This document shows positions 1 through 8,889 of a stretch of DNA of 64,000 bases, piece by piece. Positions within the stretch are counted from its first letter, which is position 1. Every line of letters starts with the position of its first letter. The position numbers and the translations under genes are program-made. The notes below the pieces were generated by a model. It was not told the DNA's origin, made no database searches, and was given only the letters and a program-made list of their open reading frames with translations. Origin of the DNA: Saussurea involucrata (lineage: Eukaryota; Streptophyta; Magnoliopsida; Asterales; Asteraceae). The stretch is from assembly GCA_033807775.1 (NCBI GenBank), contig CM066315.1, forward strand, positions 5,956,501 to 6,020,500. Reading direction: 5' to 3'.

Positions 1-2
1 AG

Positions 3-905
3 GATGTCTATTGGGCGGCATGCAGAGCATATACGGATCGGGAGTTTAACAAGTACATGAATATGCTACGATATAGTGCCGACGAAGCAGCCAAAGTCTT
101 TGACGAAGCTGGACCGGAGAGGTGGTCCGCGGCCTATTTTCCTGGACAACGGTATGACATTCTGACCTCGAATAGTGCAGAGTCTGTGAATGCACTCTCC
201 CATTTTGCGCGTAGATGCCCGATTGTTAATCTTATGGACTACTTTCGGGCCTTTATACAAGAGTGGTACCAAATTCGACGCCTAAAAGGAGCTGAGATGC
301 AAAATGCACTCACACCAACGGCGGAGAAGATCGTTCAGTACAGGGCGCGTTGTGCGGCGACATGGCCGGTAAGAGCAATCGGGTATGGGAAGTACGAGGT
401 GCATGATGACTATCTTCACGCGATTGTGAATATAGAAGACCACCTTTGTTCGTGTCGCGAATGGGATAAATCTGGGTTACCGTGCGGCCATGCCATCGCT
501 GCAGCAAGATATATGGGTCGTACAGATTGCAACGACTTGGCTGTACCTTTCTTCACGTCCGAATATTACCGGAAAACATACGTGGAGGTAATAAACCCAG
601 CTGGACCCCCTGCAGCATGGGTGTATCCACCCGACCCGCTTCCGCCATGCTATCCACCTTTAATGGATAAGAACAGAGCCAGGAGACCGAGAAAGAACGA
701 CCGACGTCCATCACGTGGTGAAAGTTCGATACAACGAAGATGTACTCGATGCCAATGCGTAGGACACACTCGTGGAGAGTGTCCAAATCCCGCCCCTTCA
801 ACTGTGCCAAGGAGACATTCAGTCAGTCACACCCCGGGCCCGTCACAGCTTGAACCATATGGAACAAACACATATGATACTGTTGATCTAAACGCTGATT
901 TGTAA
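3..905 (+). CDS. MULE (MuDR-type) transposase, C-terminal part
   Basis: The frame is open from the left window edge; codons before the first Met (position 57) read WAACRAYTDREFNKY, the kind of sequence found in this part of MULE transposases, so the protein starts outside the window. Counting from Met57, a SWIM zinc finger lies at residues 131-145 (CxC, then CxH) and a CCHC zinc knuckle at 229-242 (CX2CX4HX4C) in a basic tail. Both are typical of the MuDR/MULE C-terminus. The protein would cut and paste the element by binding its terminal inverted repeats in the nucleus. The DDE catalytic core must lie upstream and cannot be checked. The frame ends cleanly at a TAA followed by a TA repeat. 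No internal stop is visible, so this copy could be recent. Family is secure; activity is unknown. Confidence 0.88.
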   Translation, partial: DVYWAACRAYTDREFNKYMNMLRYSADEAAKVFDEAGPERWSAAYFPGQRYDILTSNSAESVNALSHFARRCPIVNLMDYFRAFIQEWYQIRRLKGAEMQNALTPTAEKIVQYRARCAATWPVRAIGYGKYEVHDDYLHAIVNIEDHLCSCREWDKSGLPCGHAIAAARYMGRTDCNDLAVPFFTSEYYRKTYVEVINPAGPPAAWVYPPDPLPPCYPPLMDKNRARRPRKNDRRPSRGESSIQRRCTRCQCVGHTRGECPNPAPSTVPRRHSVSHTPGPSQLEPYGTNTYDTVDLNADL

Positions 906-1250
906 TATATATATATATATATTCATATTATATATACACACATACATATGCTTCTAAATGAACATTGATAACACAGCTAGTTTGTATTCCATCCAACATG
1001 CTCTTCATCTTCAATCTTTCTGACCCTTCTTCAACGGCTTCTGCTTTTGCAACCACGTATGGCCATTGTGTACCACAATCCGGACACACTTTAGCAAATG
1101 AGTTGAGGTAACCTCTGACTTGACCATACATGATGTAAAAAAACAACTAAAAAATACAAATAACAACACAGTAAAAAAAAATACAAAACAAAAAAAAATA
1201 CAAACAACAACACAGTAAAAAAAATACAAAACAACTAAAACAACCACCAC
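906..1250. other. Non-coding MULE interior, low complexity
   Basis: A (TA)n run follows the transposase stop (about 906-921), and A-rich CAACACAGTAAAA-type repeats fill 1150-1250. A 72-codon minus ORF at 928-1146 has one CPDCG motif, but I cannot tie it to a family. No convincing gene is seen. Confidence 0.5.
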
Positions 1251-1574
1251 CTACTTAAAAATTGATTTAGTTTCATCAATCCAAGCTTGCTTCTCGTTTA
1301 CCTTCGCTTGAATAATTGCGAAGTCTTGCAGAATATGGTGAATTGCTTCTTGTTCTCGACGAACACGAGCCTCCCGAGCTTTTATATCCCCTTTCATCCT
1401 TTTGATCTCCCTGTCTTCCTCTTCGATCTTTCTCAAATGGACTGCCTTCCTGTCCATCATTTTTTTCCACTCTTCTGTTAGTTCATCTATCTCCTTTTCC
1501 TTTTTTGCTATGGCGACCTCGGTTTGAGGTGGCCTTTTTTCAGGAGTAGACTTAGGGTTTGATGACGATGCCAT
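1251..1574 (-). CDS. Coiled-coil protein inside the MULE (unknown function)
   Basis: A 107-codon ORF plus stop, read from the Met at 1572-1574 (MASSSNPKSTPEK...). A longer in-frame start at 1865 lies in the terminal repeat, and its extra residues look like translated repeat, so I reject it. Residues about 20-100 are rich in E, K and R with heptad-like spacing and almost no Pro or Gly, consistent with one long coiled coil. It faces the transposase tail, 346 bp from its stop. It could be a second MULE gene, a captured host fragment, or the last exon of a longer spliced gene. No catalytic motif is visible and I assign no function. Confidence 0.4.
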   Translation of the reverse strand: MASSSNPKSTPEKRPPQTEVAIAKKEKEIDELTEEWKKMMDRKAVHLRKIEEEDREIKRMKGDIKAREARVRREQEAIHHILQDFAIIQAKVNEKQAWIDETKSIFK

Positions 1575-2143
1575 TTGTGGATGAAATGAGAGAAGAGAAA
1601 TCAAGAGAGAAAGCAATTCAAAGAAAGAAAGCAAGAGAGAAATCAAGAAAGAAAGTAAGAACAAGTGTGAATTGTGAATTGTGAATTGCATATTACTGAT
1701 ATTTATGGATGAAATCTCAAACATGGTAGTGAATTTGAACCACAAATTGGTCTTCAAAGTACAATAATTGTGGAAAAACAGTAAAAGCATGCAAAATCCG
1801 TCCAAGTACAGGGACCAAAAGTGTAAAATTTTGGTCCATCGCAGGCCATCGCGGGCAAGGGCCAAATGTGCACCGCGGCCAAAGTTTAGGGGCTCGCGGG
1901 GCTCTTTTCGGCCAGGTCATGCGCCACGTCAGCCCAAGCCCGCGATCGCGGGCTCCATCGCGGGCCATTAGGGCATTTTGGTAAACCGCCGAAATTTTAT
2001 GGCATTTTGGTAACACTTGATTTAACTTTTGGCATTTTAATTAATTTCCCTATATTATATCAAGGCTCGAGTTCATAGTATTATTATTAGATATTTTATG
2101 AAAATTGAGTTTTTATATTTGATGTGTTGGGATGATATTTGTT

Positions 2144-3363
2144 AGGGAATTTAATTAAAATACTCAAAGTTTGTCTTTGACTTACCAAAATACCCATTTT
2201 TTCTCGTTTTACCAAAATACCCATTTTTTCCGCGATGGGGCCCGCGATCACGGGTGTGTCCCGCGATGGTTTCATTTTTGTGAGTTTTGAATTCAAATTT
2301 ACACTTTCAACCCTTATACTTATTACTTACTTTACTTTATACCTTTTACTTTCATAATTTTAATTTTACATTTAACACATATAATCGTTTATTAACTAAA
2401 ATACGTTAAAAAATACGTTTTAATTTTAACAAGTTACACCATTATAATCGTCTCTTCAATACGTTCGAAATGAACCCAATATTGAATATTTTTGGATTTA
2501 TTTATTTTATTATATATCATATATACTATATAAAAATATTTTTAATATTTACAATTCATACCTTTATAGTTAATTATTTAATTTATAGTACATCTCTAAT
2601 TTTTTTCAATTTTGTTTTACACTCCTATCGCATTAACATAATAATCATATATTAACTAATTCATTAAATCGTTTTAAATTATTATTATTTGTATGTGTTT
2701 ATAGATATCGTGAATGAGTATTTAGCGAATGATGATTAATGTGTGTTTGGAGCTGAAGTATTTGCAGTTACAGAGTATGCGCAAAAAGATCGATGTATGT
2801 CCATCACAAAGCCTCCGTCAATTTTTAATACTTACACTTGAACCATCGATAATAAAATAAATAAAACGTATTTTAACTATAAGAGTACCATAAATTAAAT
2901 AATGAACTATAAGAATATGAATTTTAAATATAAAAAATATTTTTATGTAGTGTATATGATATATATTAAAATATATAAATAAAAAAATATTCAATATTAG
3001 GCTCATTTCGAACGTATCGAAGAGACGATTATAATGGTGTAACTTGTTAAAATTAAAACGTATTTTAGTTAATAAACGATTATATGTGTTAAATGTAAAA
3101 TTAAAATTATGAAAGTAAAAGGTATAAAGTAAAGTAAGTAAATAAGTATAAGGGTTGAAAGTGTAAATTTGAATTCAAAACTCACAAAAATGAAACCACC
3201 GCGGGACACACCCCGTGATCGCGGGGTAAAAATTTTCAAAAAAGACCCTGGCCCGCGATCGCGGGCACCATCGCGGAAAAAATGGGTATTTTGGTAAAAC
3301 TGAATTTTTTTGAGTATTTTGGTAAGTCAAAGTCAAACTTTGATTATTTTAATTAAATTCCCT
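2144..3363. mobile_element. Fold-back MULE-type element (non-autonomous)
   Basis: The left arm (2144 to about 2591) and right arm (about 2885 to 3363) are near-complete inverted copies, leaving a spacer of only about 290 bp. Termini are AGGGAATTTAATTAAAATA and its complement, the same family as the MULE ending at 2051. Flanks repeat ATTTGTT (2137-2143 and 3364-3370), a 7-bp match that may be the remnant of a 9-bp MULE TSD. It has no coding capacity. The sub-terminal part carries CCCGCGATCGCGGG palindromes, and the inner part of each arm matches a Helitron at 26463-27177. Confidence 0.85.
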
Positions 3364-3716
3364 ATTTGTTATATTGAAGACTTTGAAATTATTGGATGTT
3401 TCAAAAGGTTGTTGTTGCCAGATGAACTCCTTTTGAACCAAGTTATATACTAAGGCCATCAGTACCGCAGCCCTCAAGCCCTCAAGCGCCACATCAGCGC
3501 CACATCAGCTTTTCTCCTAACCCTCTCCTCAAGCCCTCAAGTGGCGTAGCGCTACCCTCTTGCCACCTCATTTTTTTAATTATTTTATTTATACATTTAA
3601 TTATTTAACAAATTAAAAATATTTATATATTTTTTAATAAATAAAAATAAGATAAATAATAAAAATAAAAATTCATATCATTCATTAAAAAATTAAAAAT
3701 TACAAAATACAAAACA

Positions 3717-4732
3717 CTACCAATTATGATATTTTTTAATTTGCTCTTTTCTCGCTACCGTAGCCATCAAAGCGGGGCCCGAAAGGTGATCATGCGGGGT
3801 TATGAAAAACTCGAAGTCTTTATCAAATCGTTTTGCTCGTTCGATTTCTCGTTCGTGTTCCAACTTTTCTCGTTCGTGTTCCAACTTTTCTCGTTCGAGT
3901 TCGAGTTTTTTCATTTTGTACTACATTGTATCATCAATCTTCTCGTTGAACGTCGTCAACAACTGAGTAACACTTTCGTTCGTATTCGACCCGCTCGTAT
4001 TACTCGTTGATGTTTTTTTTGCCTTGTTTCTCCCGATGGGTCGTTGAAGTTGCTCGATGAAGTTGTCGTCATCGTCATCATTGGAAGGGTTGGTACGTTT
4101 TGAACCCCGCGATGAAGTTGTCGTCATCGTTGGAACGGCTCCCCATTTTGGACATTTTTTGAGGACTTCCCAAGCTTGTTCGTGAGTGAAAGCAAACCCA
4201 AGTTGTGTTCGGTACCGTTCGTGTGCCGTTCGTGAAATGTCGGCCTCACTCATTCCGCTCCCTCTATTAGTGAGCAAGTTGTTGTAGATGCCGCCAAAAG
4301 AATTTATTCTTTTATTGAGGTCGTTGAACTTGGTGTTGAGTTGATGAGTTGTTCTATAATTTCCGCGACCCATTAAACTAAAGAACACTTGCCCGACACG
4401 GGTCCAAAAACTTTCTACATTTATGTAAATTCAAGTATAAGAATATTAACAAGAATAATAATAATATTAATAATATTATTAATAATAATAATAACAATAA
4501 TAATAATAATAACAATAAAAATATTACCACCGGTTTGTGCGTTACCGATAACGGGGTCCTCCGAAACGTCAACCCACGCCGACACTAACGCGAGTTCCTC
4601 GTCTTTACTCCACATCTGTTTGACGACTCTATTTTCATATTTTTTGTTTTTTCCTTTTCTCGTTGGTGTCGGGTTTGATGGTTCCGGGATAGATTGTTGT
4701 GTGGAGATGGATTGTGGTGTGTGCGGGCTAGC
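3717..4732 (-). pseudogene. Harbinger ORF1 (Myb/SANT-like DNA-binding protein), 3' half
   Basis: Upstream exon 4531-4732 encodes a SANT/Myb-like stretch (WSKDEELALVSAWV, then DPVIGN). A 116-bp AT-rich intron with GT..AG ends lies at 4415-4530 and contains an ATT/AAT microsatellite. The second exon starts at 4414 with an SFWTRV-type continuation and runs through RGNYRTTHQLNTKFNDLN, typical of plant Harbinger ORF1. An in-frame TAG at 3921-3923 then cuts off a C-terminal E/K/R coiled coil, which stays open to its own stop at 3717. In the family this protein helps the transposase enter the nucleus and bind TIRs. The N-terminus lies 15.8 kb away at 20499-20806; the reading frame matches across the insertion. 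Confidence 0.85.
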
Positions 4733-4828
4733 TGTAACAACCCAAATTCTAGTGGGTTTTAGAGTTAGTGGTCAAAGTGGAATAAATGAAAGTTAACTTG
4801 AGGGACTTGATAGCAATTTTGTGAAATG

Positions 4829-4836
4829 TATTTAAG
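4829..4836 (+). promoter_or_regulatory. TATA-like box of outer element LTR
   Basis: TATTTAAG about 95 bp into the LTR, repeated at 18875-18882 in the 3' LTR. Its position and downstream sequence agree with the clearer TATAAAA boxes at 24601 and 23204 (minus). Confidence 0.5.
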
Positions 4837-5435
4837 GACACCAATCCCTAGGGCAACCTCCAATTGCTGAAATCAGTAGTGTGATTGTGTGTGTGTGCTC
4901 TTGGTGGTGGCGGCTAAGGAAGAAGGAAGAAGAGAAAGAAAGGTTTGAAGAGAAATCTAGAGAAAGGAAGAATCAAGCTAAAATCTGCAAAGGTATTGCA
5001 TCCCAATTCGTTCATCTGATTAGGATAATGCTTCTCCTTCTTATTGTTATGAATCCTTAGGACTGATGTTGATGATTTCTTGAGTTTCACCATTTTCCTT
5101 GAAAATGAAGTTTTATGGGTTTTGTCTTAATGAATCGATTTTAAGAGATTAAAGTGGGATTAATTGGGTGTTTGGGGTTGGTGGATGAACCCTTATGGTT
5201 ATCTAATCAACTAATGGCTAAAATCGGGTTAGAAATCACTTTTAAGAAATTTATTTTCGGACAGCAGCCGTACCCGGAAACCTTCAGTTCATGATGATAT
5301 GGTGGTTTCCGGATACGGATGCTAGTTTCCGGATACGGATGCTAGTTTCCGGATACGGATGCTAGTTTCCGGGTAAAGCTCTATGGTAGTTTCCGGGTGG
5401 GTGTTTTTCCGAGTAGATCGAGTTACCGGGTGTGG

Positions 5436-5585
5436 TATCCGGACAAGTATGGCATCCGGACAAGTATGGTATCCGAACAAGTAGGGCATCCGGACAAGTA
5501 TGGTATCCGGACAAGTATGGCATCCGGACAAGTATGGTATCCGGACAAATATGGTATCCGGACAAGTTGGTATCCGGACAAGTGC
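5436..5585 (+). repeat. TCCGGA short tandem array in 5' LTR
   Basis: About nine imperfect units of ATCCGGACAAGTATGG (A/G and C/T variants). The 3' LTR has the matching array at 19440-19570. Each unit centres on the palindrome TCCGGA, a dense CG/CCG methylation target. Translations of this array on both strands are artefacts. Confidence 0.85.
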
Positions 5586-5693
5586 GTGTTGGACAGTAGG
5601 TCGAGCCGTTTAATCTGATTCGAATCTAATGCCTTAGGTGTTCGTGTGGTTTAGCTTGGAGGTATCTAAGAAGTGCGTTGTACGTCAAGCAAG

Positions 5694-6274
5694 GTGAGTT
5701 CCCTAAACCCTTTTATGACGTAAAGTGTTAAATGTTTCTAACTGATTATGGTTTCATTTACGAGCATGAACTGTTTATAACTGTCACGCATGTTTTTCCA
5801 TGAACTACATGTTTTACTTAAGAAAGCTTATTATTGATATGATGAAATGAGAATGACGATTTAAAGGATTTAAGGTTGCATGTTTTATGAAATGAATGAT
5901 GTGCTATGTGGAGTCGGTCTACACTGTGGGATCAGAGATAGATCCTCGGGATCTGATGATCCCTTGGATATGCATGACAGACTGGTAGGTTGGAATTCGT
6001 TTCCTCCTATTTCGAGTAGAAAGGGGGTCTGCGTAAGCTCCGGGAAGGGGAGTTTGCGTAGGCTCCGGTTGAGGGCGAGAGGGTAACCCAATGGGCCCCG
6101 ACCGCGGAATGTTTATGTGATCCTATATACAGTGTAGTACCATGCCTGATGTTATGTTAAGGTTTACGATGATATTTTTATAAACGATTTTTTACTGTGT
6201 ACATGTTGTTTTCGGAGGGAATTCACTAGACCTTTCTGGTCTAACACTCGCTTTCAAAACTAAACCATTTTCAG
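5694..6274 (+). other. Putative LTR intron with hairpin branch point (outer 5' LTR)
   Basis: Donor CAAG|GTGAGTT at 5694. Hairpin 6227-6243 (TAGACC, loop TTTCT, GGTCTA) is followed at once by AAC, giving the branch-like CTAAC (A at 6244), 30 nt before CATTTTCAG (G at 6274). The same arrangement recurs in seven LTR families. Splicing itself is inferred. Confidence 0.5.
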
Positions 6275-6511
6275 GTAAGCATTTAAGGGTTCTTCAAGTA
6301 AGAACTAGGAGGCGATAAGAAGGACTTGAAGCTTAGAGTAACTTCAAGTTTTGGCTATGATGACTATAGAATAACTCTCGGCTGTGGAATTTAGAGACTT
6401 CCGCTGTCAGTTTTGTTTAGCATGATTTATGGATGATGTAAAAACAAGATTATTTATCAAATCTGAATGCTTATCCGTTAGCAATGCATGTTATGAATTT
6501 TGGACGTTACA

Positions 6512-7043
6512 AATGGTATCAGAGCCTTAGTTTAAGGGATTTAGGTGACCATTCGGGCCTAAACTTAAACTGTAAGACGAGGAACACAACCGAGACATAG
6601 GATTGCCTCTAGGAACGATCACTATAAATGCGCTTAGGAATAACGTGCCAAGGACAAACGTGTAAGGTAAGTTTGAGATTACACCTGGCCAGTGTAATTA
6701 CGAACTTACAGGTACATGTGCGTGCTTACAATATCTTACTTATAGCAAATTTGTTGTGTCACGTCTAGTAAGGATTAACTATCGGTTTCTTTCAGTTTAG
6801 CGCTATGGCTGGGAGAACGCTGAGGAATAGGTCAGCAAGATCCCTGAGGGATAGACCGAGCTCCATTGCTTGGGGAAGTGTCGAGTAAGAGTCATTATGA
6901 TGTGATGTATGTAGACATCGTAGAGAAGAAACGTTGTAAAGAATGTTATGAGTCGTCTAGAGGTAGCTCTTCGTGGATTCAGAGAGGATGAATGTTTGAG
7001 TTTGAGTAAGACTCCAGTTTCGGGAGAGTCCTAGTTATAGAAT
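6512..7043 (+). other. Outer element leader and conserved block A
   Basis: Non-coding apart from a 27-codon ORF (6805-6888, MAGRTLRNRS...) that could be a gag stub. Positions 6681-6720 (TGGCCAGTGTAATTACGAAC, then TTACAGGTACATGTG) recur in the elements at 35741-35797 (minus) and 60275-60317, all soon after the primer site. TSD AGAAT of the nested element is at 7039-7043. Confidence 0.6.
6514..6525 (+). promoter_or_regulatory. Primer binding site, outer element
   Basis: TGGTATCAGAGC lies 2 nt after the 5' LTR; it is complementary to the 3' end of plant initiator tRNA-Met and primes minus-strand DNA synthesis. Confidence 0.92.
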
Positions 7044-8874
7044 TGTAACACCCGGAAAATCCTTGTAAGTAATATTAGTCCTAATATTTCTTTATATTTT
7101 GACTTCTTAGATTATGATTGAATTCCTAAGAAATTTCCATGATTGTTACTTGTTAATTGAGAACTTCCGATAGAAATCAGTAAATTTATTCCTTAAGGAA
7201 ATTAATGAAAAATAGATGATAAAGTTAAATATTAGATTTTATGGATTAGTTAGATGGGTAATTTGAATACGAGTCCAACGGTACTTTCCGGGATAAAATC
7301 GGAGTTTTAACGAAGAAGTTACGGCTAAATCAGTAGAAATTGAGAAGGCTAGCAAACAGAAGCTGGCACCGATGGTTGGCGCCGATGCATCGGCGCGGGT
7401 GATCGGCGCCGAGCACCTGACGTGTTGAAATAGGGTTAAAACCCACCTCTTAGTCCTTAGTCATTATCCTTTTCATTTAGAGTTCGTGAATCAGGGTTTT
7501 CTCTACACTTCTCAGGCGATTTTCCCATCTAAGCTTAAGGTAAATTCACCTCTCTCAATCATACTTCAATTCAAGCAATTAGTAGATGAATCTTACAAAT
7601 TAAGCTTGAATTAGGGCATTACATCTTCATCCTTCTTGTTGGAGTGATTGGGTTCAAGTCTTCAAGATTAGGATTATATCAATTGAAGATTTGAGGTGAG
7701 TAACTTGTATCTAATTAATTGTATTACACCTTATTAACATTCTTTATCTTGATTTTGTTATTGCTAATGAGAAATCTTGGTTAATAAGCTCTTAATGGTT
7801 AAGAGGGAAACAAGAAGAGTTCAAGTAAGTTATGGTGGATTAATTGTGTTTTATTACTTAGAATGCCATGATAAATGTTAGTGTTAAAGGTTGGGTTTGA
7901 TTATATATCATTGGTATGTGATTGAGATGATGGCTTAATAGATGTCTTAATGATGAACTGATGGCTTAATGGTCCTAATGGACTTATTCTTGAATTGTAA
8001 ACATGGTGGTTTATTATTAAAATCATATAGAAAGTGAATTAATACATGTGGATGTGTGTGAACTACATGGAAGTAGTATTGTTTATGATAAATGGTTGGA
8101 CCATTGTTAAAGTGCTAAATATGCTTGATATTATTTAGAATATGATTTATTACATATGGATGTATATGAACTACATGGAAGTAGTATTGATCATGTTAAA
8201 TGGTTGGACCATTGTTATGTGTTGAATGTACTTGAATATTATTTGGATTAACATATTTGGTATTCACATAATTGGAGAAGCACCTAGTAGGCATTGGAGG
8301 ATATATTCTTACACACCGTGGGGTAAGTGTAATTGATTCATACCTTCGGATACCGTGGGGTTTTCCGTTGTGTTATGCCTTGTGACAATACCGTGGGGTA
8401 TCGATCAAGGTATATCTTCAATTATGATGTAACTGGGTAGCGATATGGACCTTCTCCATGGAATCCAATTTGTGAATGTATCGAATTGTTATTCCTACAT
8501 GCTATGATTATGCCCTATGTGCTATGTGTAAACCTCACTTAGGCTTTAAAAGCCTAACACTTGTTATGTGTTTTATGTGTTACAGATTTTAGTGGTTCCG
8601 GACACAAGAAGGTCTAGAACGGGGTTGTGAGCATGGGATCATTGTTGGAGAGTTAAAGATTGGAAGATTGATGATAGAACTTTCCGACATCCTTTTTATA
8701 TTTGATTGCGATAGTATTGATCAAATAAGCTAGTAGTCCATTAGTAGTTAAAATTAACTAAATCTTTGTATTAATGGTTATGTAATGATGATTAGGTATA
8801 CTTTCACTTTGGAAAGGTGTACCACTCTTCCGTCTCATGGAAGTTTTTGTTAACCCCTATTTTGGGGTGTTACA
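7044..8874 (+). repeat. 5' LTR of inner element
   Basis: Begins TGTAACACCCGG and ends GGGGTGTTACA. A perfect 18-bp palindrome GCGCCGATGCATCGGCGC lies at 7379-7396 beside two related GGCGCC motifs. A putative intron spans 7696-8585. Three ACCGTGGGGT units occur at about 8310-8400. Confidence 0.92.
7696..8585 (+). other. Putative LTR intron with hairpin branch point (inner 5' LTR)
   Basis: Donor TTGAG|GTGAGTAA at 7696. Hairpin 8539-8557 (TTAGGC...GCCTAA, extendable to nine pairs) contains CTAAC at its 3' arm (A at 8557), 28 nt before GTGTTACAG (G at 8585). The stem sequence differs from the TAGACC families but pairing is kept. Confidence 0.5.
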
Positions 8875-8877
8875 AGT

Positions 8878-8889
8878 TGGTATCAGAGC
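8878..8889 (+). promoter_or_regulatory. Primer binding site, inner element
   Basis: TGGTATCAGAGC, 3 nt after the 5' LTR; initiator tRNA-Met type. Confidence 0.92.

Larger units (their letters stand above)
1..2051 (+). mobile_element. Mutator-like element (MULE), 3' portion with right terminal repeat
   Basis: Holds the transposase C-terminus, an opposite-strand coiled-coil ORF, and from about 1780 a GC-rich terminal region. It ends TTAATTTCCCT at 2051. Reverse-complemented, the end reads AGGGAAATTAATTAAAATG and closely matches the termini of the fold-back element at 2144-3363, so both belong to one TIR family. The 9 bp after the end (ATATTATAT, 2052-2060) are the candidate TSD; the partner lies outside the window. 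The 18-bp palindrome at 1937-1954 (AGCCCGCGATCGCGGGCT) is inside the terminal repeat. Confidence 0.75.
4733..6511 (+). repeat. 5' LTR of outer element
   Basis: Begins TGTAACAACCC and ends ACGTTACA. A TATTTAAG box at 4829-4836 is followed by ACACCAATCCCTAGGG, which resembles the post-TATA sequence of other LTRs here, so U3 is only about 100 bp. Contains three copies of a 20-bp unit (about 5305-5371; the 3' LTR has one), an array of TCCGGACAAGTATGG-type units (5436-5585), and a putative intron at 5694-6274. Confidence 0.9.

Noticed and set aside
928..1146. 72-aa minus ORF with a CPDCG motif in the MULE
   Set aside because: One short motif, no clear start, and runs into a TA microsatellite; could be an exon but unsupported.
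1575..1865. N-terminal extension of the coiled-coil ORF
   Set aside because: Encoded by the MULE terminal repeat; the Met at 1574 gives a coherent protein and the extension looks like translated repeat.
5322..5618. Repeat-peptide ORFs on both strands (and 19252-19605)
   Set aside because: They translate the TCCGGA tandem array in several frames; no coding signal.
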